Shown here: one piece after another, positions 44,513 to 51,825 of the stretch | How the letters are laid out: every line of letters begins with the position of its first letter | Numbering within the stretch: the stretch's first letter is position 1 | Origin: an uncultured Prevotella sp. | Lineage (GTDB): Bacteria > Bacteroidota > Bacteroidia > Bacteroidales > Bacteroidaceae | Length of the DNA stretch: 64,000 nucleotides | Assembly: GCA_946402275.1 (NCBI GenBank) | Contig: CAMIVY010000002.1 | Location: forward strand, 80,724-144,723 | Direction: 5' to 3' | Notes under the pieces: model-generated | Told to the model about the DNA's origin: nothing | What the model saw: the letters and a program-made list of their open reading frames with translations, nothing else | The model's database searches: none | Made by a program: the position numbers and the translations under genes

Positions 44513-45334
44513 TTAATAAGATTCGTTCTCATTGGGGAAGTCGCTGTTCTTCACGTCTTCCACGTAATGTCCCACCGCCTCCGTGATGATAGCGTTCAGG
44601 TCGGCATAGCGACGCAGGAAACGGGGTGAGAATCCTTGTGACATGCCCAGCATGTCGGCACTCACCAGCACCTGGCCGTCAGTACCATTGCCGGCACCGA
44701 TGCCTATCGTGGGACATTTCACCATCTTGGTGACCTCGGCAGCCAGCTTGGCGGGCACCTTCTCCAGCGTAATGCCGAAGCATCCCACCTCGTCCAGCAG
44801 TTGTGCATCGCGCATCAGCTTGTCAGCCTCAGCCTGCTCTTTGGCACGTACTGCATAGGTGCCGAACTTATTGATGGACTGAGGGGTCAGTCCCAGGTGT
44901 GCCATCACGGGAATACCAGCATCCAGGATGCGCTTCACGGTGTCCAGAATCTCCTCGCCACCTTCCATTTTCAGCGCATCACAGCCGCTCTCCTTCATGA
45001 TGCGGATAGCATTGGCGACACCCTCTGCCGCATTCACCTGATACGAACCGAAAGGCATGTCGCACACCACCAGGGCGCGCTGCACGGCACGTGTCACCGA
45101 ACGGGCGTGATAAATCATGTTATCCACCGTCATGGGCAGCGTCGTAGCATTTCCCGCCATCACGTTCGATGCCGAGTCGCCCACCAGGATGGCATCAATG
45201 CCAGCCCTATCAATAATACCGGCCATAGTATAGTCGTACGAGGTGAGCATGGAAATCTTCTCACCCTTCTGCTTCATTTCCATGAAGCGGTGTGTTGTCA
45301 CTTTGCGATTGTCGCTTACTAAATATCCTGTCAT
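44513..45334 (-). CDS. panB: ketopantoate hydroxymethyltransferase
   Basis: 273 aa, usual length. Transfers a hydroxymethyl group from methylenetetrahydrofolate to alpha-ketoisovalerate, the first step to pantothenate and CoA. Motifs: [28 protein letters not shown] with the metal-binding Asp, [26 protein letters not shown] and [17 protein letters not shown] near the end, where the catalytic Glu/Asn region lies. Middle gene of a HAD-panB-MFS run. The 40-base gap after the HAD gene contains the hairpin GCCGCAAAGCGGC. Confidence 0.96.
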   Translation of the reverse strand: MTGYLVSDNRKVTTHRFMEMKQKGEKISMLTSYDYTMAGIIDRAGIDAILVGDSASNVMAGNATTLPMTVDNMIYHARSVTRAVQRALVVCDMPFGSYQVNAAEGVANAIRIMKESGCDALKMEGGEEILDTVKRILDAGIPVMAHLGLTPQSINKFGTYAVRAKEQAEADKLMRDAQLLDEVGCFGITLEKVPAKLAAEVTKMVKCPTIGIGAGNGTDGQVLVSADMLGMSQGFSPRFLRRYADLNAIITEAVGHYVEDVKNSDFPNENESY

Positions 45335-45374
45335 TGTTTAAAAATCCTAAGCCGCAAAGCGGCGAATTTAATAG

Positions 45375-46004
45375 TTAATCTTTAATCTTAATATAATCCT
45401 CGATTACTTCGTCACACAACGGTCGGATGCTTTCCGCAGGATTCGTAGTAGCCAGTCCTACCACGCGCATGCCTGCTGCTCTGCCCGATTTCAGTCCGTT
45501 GAACGAGTCTTCGAACACCACGCAGTCCTCGGGTCCCAGTCCGAAGCGCTCTGCCGCCTTCAGGTAGCAGTCGGGATCAGGCTTCGAGCGCTCAAAGTCC
45601 TCCGAGGTCAAGATGGCATCAAACAGCGACTTGAACTCAGGGTGATGGTGATAGACAGCCTCCATCTTTGCCTGGTTCGAACTGGTCACCACCGCCGTCT
45701 TCACACCCGCCTGGCGCAATCTCTGCATGTACTGTTCAAAGCCAGCCACATACTGATAGTCCATCTGCTGCTCAAACTGGTTCAGCCGCTCCGTAATCAG
45801 CGCCTGCTTGTCGGCCAGCTCGCCGGAAAACCATGCATCGTAAATCTGCACCAGCGTCTGCCCTTTTATTTCATGCTCCAGTCCGGGATGCTCCGGATGG
45901 AACTCACGGCACTGTGCGCCCCAGAATACCGAGTATTGCGGTTCCGTGTTGAACACCACCCCGTCCAGGTCGAATAATGCCGCTTTCATCTTCATCTTTT
46001 CCAT
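45375..46004 (-). CDS. HAD-family phosphatase (beta-phosphoglucomutase-like)
   Basis: 209 aa from ATG 46004. Longer reading from 46127 is excluded since the -7 box is at 46014-46021. HAD motif I FDLDGVVFNTEP with the nucleophile Asp at about residue 11, motif II VTSSN, Lys in SKPDPDCYLKAA, motif IV VFEDSFNGLKSG. The cap is the small alpha-helical type (PGM-like). Likely substrates are phosphorylated sugars or small metabolites; it could also serve a dephosphorylation in the pantothenate branch because panB follows, but that is unproven. First gene of the operon. Confidence 0.88.
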   Translation of the reverse strand: MEKMKMKAALFDLDGVVFNTEPQYSVFWGAQCREFHPEHPGLEHEIKGQTLVQIYDAWFSGELADKQALITERLNQFEQQMDYQYVAGFEQYMQRLRQAGVKTAVVTSSNQAKMEAVYHHHPEFKSLFDAILTSEDFERSKPDPDCYLKAAERFGLGPEDCVVFEDSFNGLKSGRAAGMRVVGLATTNPAESIRPLCDEVIEDYIKIKD

Positions 46005-46013
46005 TTGCGGGTG

Positions 46014-46045
46014 CAAAGGTAGTGCAAACCGAATGAAAAACCAAA
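46014..46045 (-). promoter_or_regulatory. promoter of the HAD-panB-MFS operon
   Basis: TTTG (46045-46042), 20-base spacer, TACCTTTG (46021-46014) on the minus strand, 9 bases before the ATG at 46004. Confidence 0.8.
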
Positions 46046-46107
46046 TATATTCCTCCCTTTTCTTGCTTTTTCGGGAATAATCATCAATAAAAACACAGTA
46101 TAACAAT

Positions 46108-46143
46108 AAGAGAGAGGTTCCCAACAAGGAGCCCCTCTCTTTT
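46108..46143 (-). terminator. terminator of the HU-like gene
   Basis: AAGAGAGAGG (46108-46117) pairs with CCTCTCTTTT (46134-46143) around a loop; on the minus strand T-rich sequence follows. 7 bases past the stop codon at 46150. Confidence 0.75.
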
Positions 46144-46149
46144 CACTCT

Positions 46150-46758
46150 TTACCCTTCGTCACCACCGGGATTAGGGGTGAGACCGCCGGTATTGCCGCC
46201 CTGGTTCTGGTCACCAGAATCCGTGTTGTCCGTAGTTCCGCCTCCCGTGGTTCCGCCTCCTCCGGTGTTGTTGCCACCGTCGTTCTCACCAGTCTCGGTC
46301 GTGTTGTCCGGTTCCTCAACGGTACCGTCGTCAGCACTGGTCACGCGCTTCACCTCGTTGCCGTTGCGGTCGTAACAGGTGATAACCACAGCCGTGTTCT
46401 TCAGCTCATCCTTCAGCTCGACAGCTGGGGTGAACACGATGCGGCGCACCTTGATGAGCGATGACTTCACGTCATTCACATCAGCCACACTCTTGGCCGA
46501 AAGACCGAAACGCATGGTTCCGAGTCCAGGGAGTGCTACGGAGTGACCTTCCGTAGCCCAAGCTTTGATCACTTCGCCGGCAGCATCCCAGCAAGCATGC
46601 ATCACGCCCTCACTGACACCGGAACGCAGGGCAGCCTCACGAATCACTTTATCCTTCGCAAGTGCACTGTACATCTCTGGTACCATCACGTAACGATACT
46701 CGCCGGCATACTTGCCGACCTTGAACTTACGTTCTTTTGCTTTAACTTTTAAAGACAT
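46150..46758 (-). CDS. HU-like DNA-binding protein with Gly/Thr/Asn-rich tail
   Basis: 202 aa. Residues 1-~135 are the HU-like family of Bacteroidetes: helix pair KDKVIREAALRSGVSEGVMHACWDAAGEVIKAWATEG in parts, VALPGLGTMRFGLSAKSV and a beta-arm FTPAVELKDELKNTAV. Residues 145-202 are low complexity (TTETGENDGGNNTGGGGTTG), acidic and flexible. Such proteins are usually next to primase or phage-like genes in Bacteroidales, as here. About 155 bases of leader with a strong hairpin separate it from its promoter. Confidence 0.88.
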   Translation of the reverse strand: MSLKVKAKERKFKVGKYAGEYRYVMVPEMYSALAKDKVIREAALRSGVSEGVMHACWDAAGEVIKAWATEGHSVALPGLGTMRFGLSAKSVADVNDVKSSLIKVRRIVFTPAVELKDELKNTAVVITCYDRNGNEVKRVTSADDGTVEEPDNTTETGENDGGNNTGGGGTTGGGTTDNTDSGDQNQGGNTGGLTPNPGGDEG

Positions 46759-46846
46759 AATCCTGAAACAATCTTTTTACGTTAAAACCATTCTGCGACC
46801 AGCTACATCGGGTGGCCGCTTCCCGCAATTTTTCTATTCTGTTTGT

Positions 46847-46865
46847 GTCCCCTGAGTCAGGGGAC
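46847..46865 (-). promoter_or_regulatory. hairpin in the leader of the HU-like gene
   Basis: GTCCCCTGA (46847-46855) and TCAGGGGAC (46857-46865) form a 9-bp palindrome with a 1-base centre in the ~150-base 5' leader. It may be an operator or an RNA structure. Confidence 0.5.
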
Positions 46866-46912
46866 TACAGGGGTCTGAACAAGCGCTCTTGTCATCGCCT
46901 TTATTTACCTTA

Positions 46913-46944
46913 CAAAGATACAAAAAAAATACGAGAATTCCAAA
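46913..46944 (-). promoter_or_regulatory. promoter of the HU-like gene
   Basis: TTTG (46944-46941), 20-base spacer, TATCTTTG (46920-46913) on the minus strand. The 290-base gap up to 47048 shows nothing else apart from T-rich and A-rich runs. Confidence 0.8.
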
Positions 46945-47048
46945 ATTTAACCCACTTATTTTCAGCGATTTATGTTAAAAATTACTTATTAAAAAAGGCG
47001 CAAAAAAACGGCCTGATGGCCGTTGAAAATCAGTCGTAAAAGAGTAGT

Positions 47049-47426
47049 TTATGCCAACACTACATCCGCCGGCACCCCTAGCACTTTGTACAAGTTGCGG
47101 GCTATGTCAAAACTCATCGATCTGCGACCATGAAGCAGGTCGCTAAAAGTCGTGGCACTGATACCAATCATCTGGGCAGCTTCCTTCTGCTTCAGCCCAC
47201 GCTCTTTCACCTGATTCAGTATGGCATCAGCAAGAAGCGTGCTCATACGGCCTGGCAGAGGATGGTAGGCACGACCATACTCATCGAGTGCATTGCTTAA
47301 CATCGTGAACTCTGCCTTCTCCTCAGAACTCAACAACTCCATGTCACCCAGTTCCGTTCCCCGCTCAATCAGTTTCTCCACGCGGGCTTCGTAATCCTTA
47401 TACTCTTTTTCGTTCTTGATAGTCAT
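47049..47426 (-). CDS. higA: HigA-type antitoxin (XRE helix-turn-helix)
   Basis: 125 aa. A charged helical N-terminus, then an XRE helix-turn-helix in the C-terminal half (LKQKEAAQMIGISATTFSDLLHGRRSMSFDIARNLYKVLGV in pieces, about 75-118). It should neutralise the toxin and repress the pair's promoter. It follows the toxin gene by 3 bases, the reversed toxin-first order that defines higBA. No ImmA-like metallopeptidase motif is seen. Confidence 0.85.
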   Translation of the reverse strand: MTIKNEKEYKDYEARVEKLIERGTELGDMELLSSEEKAEFTMLSNALDEYGRAYHPLPGRMSTLLADAILNQVKERGLKQKEAAQMIGISATTFSDLLHGRRSMSFDIARNLYKVLGVPADVVLA

Positions 47427-47429
47427 AGC

Positions 47430-47726
47430 CTATATATTTTTAATATCCTTAATCTTGTCATACTCACTGTGCGTTCCGATAAACCGGATAGCCACTGTTC
47501 CTGCAAAGAACACTACCAGCACCACAGTCCGATAATTGTTACCCTTGATATTGAACACATATCGGTTGTTGCCCACAAAATCAGCCGACGGAAAGTCGGC
47601 TTTCAAATCTGCATGACTCTTCCACTCCGCATCGGCCAAAATATTGCTCCAACGCTCTAATGCCTCTTTAGCATCAGCATGTCTGCGCGAGAAATCCTCG
47701 ATACGTTCTGGAAACAATATCTTCAT
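47430..47726 (-). CDS. higB: HigB-type mRNA interferase toxin
   Basis: 98 aa from the ATG at 47726. The longer reading from 47804 would put a Phe/Cys-rich lead in front and crosses the -7 box at 47752-47759, so it is rejected. HigB_toxin family: ERIEDFSRRHADAKEALERW at the start, then VGNNRYVFNIKGNNYRTVVLV and IRFIGTHSEYDKI, the latter with the Arg, His and Tyr-rich surface used for ribosome-dependent mRNA cutting. First gene of the higBA pair. Confidence 0.85.
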   Translation of the reverse strand: MKILFPERIEDFSRRHADAKEALERWSNILADAEWKSHADLKADFPSADFVGNNRYVFNIKGNNYRTVVLVVFFAGTVAIRFIGTHSEYDKIKDIKNI

Positions 47727-47751
47727 GCCTATTCTGTTTATAATTCCGCAG

Positions 47752-47759
47752 CAAAAATA
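47752..47759 (-). promoter_or_regulatory. promoter -7 box of higBA
   Basis: TATTTTTG on the minus strand, 26 bases before the toxin ATG. Confidence 0.5.
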
Positions 47760-47840
47760 AAATAAATAATTGAAACAACCAAGAAAACAGACAAAAAACT
47801 TCACAAATCAGTGAACTTTTTAAAAATAGAGCAGTAAAAT

Positions 47841-47898
47841 TCTCCTCCGCAGCGCAAATATTTTTCGAGTGCGGAGGAGAAAATCTTGGAGTGCGGAG
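47841..47898. repeat. CTCCGCA/TGCGGAG palindrome with third copy
   Basis: TCTCCTCCGCA (47841-47851) pairs exactly with TGCGGAGGAGA (47870-47880) across an 18-base loop; GAGTGCGGAG occurs at 47867-47876 and again at 47889-47898. No gene here; likely a dispersed repeat or bidirectional terminator-like element. Confidence 0.6.
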
Positions 47899-47964
47899 CC
47901 ATAAAAAAAGGATTGAATGTGGATGTGGTGGAGATGGTGAGGTAGAATTACCCTATCCCCAAAA

Positions 47965-48014
47965 GAAAATACCTAAATCAACTGCCCATCTGCACAACCG
48001 ATTTAGGTATTTTC
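47965..48014 (-). terminator. terminator of the VirE-type gene pair
   Basis: 15-bp perfect stem (47965-47979 with 48000-48014), 20-base loop, then TTTT on the minus strand. 55 bases past the stop at 48070. Confidence 0.7.
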
Positions 48015-48069
48015 CCGTAAAGATCCTAGAAAAACACTCCACCATCTTCACCCTTTCAGCGAAGGAGGC

Positions 48070-49608
48070 TTATATCTGATCGGCATCTTGGGATTGCGTA
48101 TCTTCACGCTCAGAGTCCTCAATGACTACGCAGCGATACTTATTATATCCATGCACTGACTTGCTCGCAAACTCCATATTGTTCATAGCCTTGCCGATAT
48201 TCACGGTGCCATAGTCATGACCGCCAAGATTCTTTTTTCTTAGCAGACAGATGATGTCACCTGCACTGAGTGCCACACCTTTCTCCATGCCCTGGGGCTT
48301 ACGCAGCAGCGTGCTGAGCACTGCCTCACAGTCGTTTGGAATACGGTGTGGACGGTTCAATTCGGATATGTGAAGAGCCTCTTCCTTGGTGGGCTTGTAA
48401 TTGAAATTTTCATCGTGGACAAGGTAAACGGCCTGAGCATATACTTCGGCATACTCCTCGGCCGTCATCTCCCACTTCTCCGTACCTGTAAGACTGACTA
48501 CGAGGAAGCGGCGACGACCCTCCATGTCGGGCAAGAACTGACGATCGTTGGTGGTGGCGATGAGTGAGGCACGACGCTTGCGCTTTTGACTCTTGCGGCC
48601 ATAAGAGGCACGTATATAGCTATCGTTCGATGTGATGGCGTGTTTCAACGTGTTGGCCTCTCTACCGTTTATCTCCAGTTCGTCGAAGAGCAGCAGCGGC
48701 GTGTCGGAGAGTGTCAGCAGGAAGTCCTTGTCTTTCTGCTGTGCCGGACTTACCTCCACACGCAACGACATCAGCTCAGGAGGTAACAAGCGACGTGCAA
48801 CAAACGTCTTGCCAATATGTTCCGAACCCTCGAAAACCGGCATCTGCGGATTCTCATCCTCCAGCCCCAGCATCATGGCCACCATGTTGACAAACCATTT
48901 CTTGAGCATCAGGAAAATGAAATCGGCGTGATCCTCATCGCGCAGATTCAGATGAGTGCGAAACATATCGTCGATAGCATCACTGCTTCCAGACTCTTCC
49001 CACGGCTTGAGGTTGGCGAGGTACTCTTTGCAGGCATCATACTCCGGTGCGAAATCGCGGCTACAGGCCATGTCTATCATGTCCTGCTTGCTGACATTCA
49101 GTCCGCTCAGCTTCAGGCGTGTGATATAAGTGCTGTCATCCTGGTCTGTCACATCGCGCCACTCTACATCCTCGCCCTCTTTCACCTGTGTATGTTTCGT
49201 CCACACGTTGTAGCGCCACTGACCGAACGAGTTAAGAGCATCTCTCATGCGCTCAAATTTGTTCTGCTGTTCCTCTTCACGCTGTTCGGGAGTTTTGCGG
49301 CGGCGTCCCTTAGGCAGCTTCAGTTCCAAGCCATGATCTTTTGCAATCTTCACCAGCGTACCAAGGCTGACGCAGTTCTTGCTGGTCTTCAGACAGTACG
49401 TGAAGTGACGATCGCACTCCTCACGGCTATAGCCAGGATAATTACTACTAATGAGCTGGAACGGCTCGCGCCCAGCCTCGCCTTGGGAGGCGCAGGCATA
49501 GGCAACCATAGTCCACTCATTCTTTTGGTCGGGCGTGATGTCGATGCCCGAGTCGTGGATCTGCTGTGCATATAGCTCCAGCTTCTCCAAATCAGAATAA
49601 CTGTTCAT
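48070..49608 (-). CDS. VirE-family (VapE-like) helicase with PriCT-type N-terminus
   Basis: 512 aa. Residues ~1-100 look like a primase C-terminal (PriCT_2) domain (ELYAQQIHDSGIDITPDQKNEW in part, then YSREECDRHFTYCLKTSK and GTLVKIAKDHGLEL). The central and C-terminal part is the virulence-associated E family ATPase: Walker A FEGSEHIGKTFVARRLL (about 259-275), Walker B TPLLLFDELE (303-312), ASLIATTNDRQFLPD (sensor-1) and RRFLVVSL. With the small gene upstream it makes a split primase-helicase like those in Bacteroidetes plasmids and prophage remnants. 8 bases after that gene. Confidence 0.85.
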   Translation of the reverse strand: MNSYSDLEKLELYAQQIHDSGIDITPDQKNEWTMVAYACASQGEAGREPFQLISSNYPGYSREECDRHFTYCLKTSKNCVSLGTLVKIAKDHGLELKLPKGRRRKTPEQREEEQQNKFERMRDALNSFGQWRYNVWTKHTQVKEGEDVEWRDVTDQDDSTYITRLKLSGLNVSKQDMIDMACSRDFAPEYDACKEYLANLKPWEESGSSDAIDDMFRTHLNLRDEDHADFIFLMLKKWFVNMVAMMLGLEDENPQMPVFEGSEHIGKTFVARRLLPPELMSLRVEVSPAQQKDKDFLLTLSDTPLLLFDELEINGREANTLKHAITSNDSYIRASYGRKSQKRKRRASLIATTNDRQFLPDMEGRRRFLVVSLTGTEKWEMTAEEYAEVYAQAVYLVHDENFNYKPTKEEALHISELNRPHRIPNDCEAVLSTLLRKPQGMEKGVALSAGDIICLLRKKNLGGHDYGTVNIGKAMNNMEFASKSVHGYNKYRCVVIEDSEREDTQSQDADQI

Positions 49609-49616
49609 GTTACAAA

Positions 49617-50237
49617 CTATTTATTGGTTATACATTTCGGATTGATATAGCAAAGCGGGTCGTATGGCAGGAAGCAGAGCCGGTTGACATTGGAGCCTGT
49701 AGAATCTACTAAAACGCCATACTCATATCCGATGTAACGACTCAGCGTAGCATACTGCTCGGCAAAAGTCATGTTCTGGCACCATTCAGGCACCTCAACC
49801 CACCACTTGCAGCCCAAGCCTTTCGGACTGACAAAGCACAAAGCCGTCTCAACGTTTTTGTCAGCTATCAGTGTCTGCTGAATAGCACGAGCCTCTTCTG
49901 TCGATTCCAGTTGGTCGATATCTATCACGATGTATGGTGATCTGACAGATAAACCTGCCGCATTGCCATAAGAAAAAATGCCAGCACCAGCCACTGCGTC
50001 GAACTCTGTCAGTTTATAGTCGCGAAGTTGTTGATCGGTAGCCGTAGCCATCATCTGGCGTAGTTCCGTCGTCTGCACTTTGGCACGCTCAGACAACACA
50101 TAATCACCAACCCACTGAATATCTACATTCCTCTTGGGTTTCGTAGAGGGCACATACTTCTGCGCCTTCTCACTCCAATACCCTTTGCCGAAGAGAGTGA
50201 ACTTTGTGTTGTTGGATAAAACGTTTTGTTGGTTCAT
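49617..50237 (-). CDS. BT4734/BF3469-type VirE N-terminal primase domain protein
   Basis: 206 aa. Matches the VirE_N family of Bacteroidetes: FSYGNAAGLSVRSPYIVIDIDQLES, where the D-x-D pair (in IVIDIDQL, about 112-119) suits the metal site of archaeo-eukaryotic primases; then GLGCKWWVEVP, a histidine-free variant of the second motif, and SNVNRLCFLPYDP near the C-terminus, typical of the family. It most likely makes primers for, or is regulated with, the ATPase encoded just downstream. A -7 box is about 90 bases upstream. The protein ends at SNVNR...ITNK. Confidence 0.82.
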   Translation of the reverse strand: MNQQNVLSNNTKFTLFGKGYWSEKAQKYVPSTKPKRNVDIQWVGDYVLSERAKVQTTELRQMMATATDQQLRDYKLTEFDAVAGAGIFSYGNAAGLSVRSPYIVIDIDQLESTEEARAIQQTLIADKNVETALCFVSPKGLGCKWWVEVPEWCQNMTFAEQYATLSRYIGYEYGVLVDSTGSNVNRLCFLPYDPLCYINPKCITNK

Positions 50238-50325
50238 ATCTATATTTCTTTTTATATTATATCGTTTTTACTGCTTGGGTTTACTCTGCACACGACAGAA
50301 GCCCCACGAAGCATTTTCGACGGTG

Positions 50326-50333
50326 CAAAATTA
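50326..50333 (-). promoter_or_regulatory. promoter -7 box of the VirE-type pair
   Basis: TAATTTTG on the minus strand; leader of about 85 bases. No clear -33 element. Confidence 0.5.
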
Positions 50334-50445
50334 TGAAAAAAAGAAATACGATTTTTGGCCTTTTCCAAAGTCACCCATTACCTGGAAAAGGCTATTTATC
50401 CAAAGTCATGCCTTACTTTGGGATGGTTTTATCTTTTTTTAATAC

Positions 50446-51627
50446 TTAATTCTTTAAGTTATTTTGGAGTTTCTGTTCCTTTATCTCCTTAAACTTCATT
50501 GGATACTCTTTGATGATATTACCTATTGCCGGAGCATAATCTCGAAATATCGCCTCCAGATCATCACATTCTTTTTGAGTAACCGCATAACCTAGCGCGT
50601 TTTGAGCCGTGGAAGCAGAAAAACCTCCGCCAAAACGTTGTACAAGCGGAGCAAGATTCTTGGCATTGTTGGTCAGGCTATTATGATGAAGTAATATTGC
50701 TTTCAGAAATATGGCAATCTGCTTTACCGTAAACAATGGCATTTCTTCCTTCTTTTTGTCACGTGTATTGAATGCGTTTAAATCGTTTCTAAGTGACTCT
50801 ATGGTGCTTAGCAACGCTTCCTCCTCGTAGCCAGCGCCTGTTAGATTGACGGGTGCAGGACTGTCATCCTCAGAAATATCACCACAGATACTTCTTTCGA
50901 TTTCATCAAGCATAGGCTTCACCTGATCAGTATAAACAACACTATCGCTGCCATAGAAACGTTCCGCGTCACGGCGAATCAAGTCAACCAGGATTTTCTT
51001 CTCACTGGCATCTTTGCCCAATAATTGCACTATTTTAATAACTACTTTCCGTCTATAGTATTCGGTCAATCTGTACCATGCACTATTGTGTTTGTCCACG
51101 TCATGATATATGTCATTGTCTATCTTGCGTGGTTTGAACTCCTCGGAAAGAAGCCAGTCTTCAGGTAGATTCTTCTGTAAATCGTTACATACATCTGAAT
51201 AAAAGTAATCATTTAAGAAAGGGTCGCCTATTTGCAAAAAATGGGCTCTTGAAGAAAGAAAATCATTCAGTTTCTCTATCAGTTTCTTACATGGTACTTC
51301 ATAATATGTATGCGTTAGAAAAATATAGACCAGCGAGAGTGTAAAAGCCTGATACACATTGTTTTTATTGTCATTGCAATAAGCAATGTCACAATACTTA
51401 GCAAAGTTCCAATCTGCATGTTTATCGCAAAGGAGTATTAGTGTACAGAGATAGTACGCAGTGTTGAAACACCTAAGCACACGTATCTTTCCATCAGCAC
51501 TACTAAAGTAGTAGTTGGATATCATGTTGTCGATTATCAATTCCAGATCTTCGTTCTCCTCTGCAAAGTCTTCAAGACTTCTTCTTTCCTTGTATATCAG
51601 TTCTCGGGGTAATTCTAAATAGTCCAT
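50446..51627 (-). CDS. hypothetical protein of the accessory island
   Basis: 393 aa, no signal peptide. Mostly helical by composition; one hydrophobic segment (about 55-70, TAYYLCTLILLCD). A C-terminal piece of ~90 residues (FTVKQIAIFLKAILLHHNSL ... APLVQRFGGGFSASTAQNALGYAV) has the look of the helical end domain of Bacteroidetes mobile-element proteins, but I cannot name a family. It lies between the VirE-type pair and the RAYT, is AT-richer than the operons around it, and has its own promoter. Its function (defence, regulation or replication) is unknown. Confidence 0.7.
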   Translation of the reverse strand: MDYLELPRELIYKERRSLEDFAEENEDLELIIDNMISNYYFSSADGKIRVLRCFNTAYYLCTLILLCDKHADWNFAKYCDIAYCNDNKNNVYQAFTLSLVYIFLTHTYYEVPCKKLIEKLNDFLSSRAHFLQIGDPFLNDYFYSDVCNDLQKNLPEDWLLSEEFKPRKIDNDIYHDVDKHNSAWYRLTEYYRRKVVIKIVQLLGKDASEKKILVDLIRRDAERFYGSDSVVYTDQVKPMLDEIERSICGDISEDDSPAPVNLTGAGYEEEALLSTIESLRNDLNAFNTRDKKKEEMPLFTVKQIAIFLKAILLHHNSLTNNAKNLAPLVQRFGGGFSASTAQNALGYAVTQKECDDLEAIFRDYAPAIGNIIKEYPMKFKEIKEQKLQNNLKN

Positions 51628-51647
51628 ATCTTATTATCTTTAGCCCA

Positions 51648-51678
51648 CAAATTTACAACTTTTTTCTGATTCCTCCAA
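51648..51678 (-). promoter_or_regulatory. promoter of the 393-aa protein
   Basis: TTG (51678-51676), 20-base spacer, TAAATTTG (51655-51648). The 20 bases at 51639-51658 are identical to those at the uvrD promoter (1895-1914). Confidence 0.75.
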
Positions 51679-51732
51679 CAATCTCCGGAAAACAATTGTA
51701 ATTATCTTCAACTTTTTAACAAAAATGATGGC

Positions 51733-51747
51733 GTCGCGAAATGCGAC
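51733..51747. repeat. REP-like palindrome downstream of the RAYT
   Basis: GTCGC GAAAT GCGAC, 5-bp stem with 5-base loop, about 80 bases past the RAYT stop codon. The same GTCGC arm occurs in the palindrome inside the gene (52410-52428). Confidence 0.45.
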
Positions 51748-51825
51748 ACCGTTAGGAAACAAAGGGAGTGTTCCTGAAATGAAGTGGCAGCATGTAGGCA
51801 CGCTGTTTCTCGGTGTTAAGATGTA

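Noticed and set aside
47841..48014. CRISPR-like spacing of repeats between higBA and the VirE pair
   Set aside because: The repeats are inverted and irregular, with no constant repeat/spacer lengths and no cas genes.
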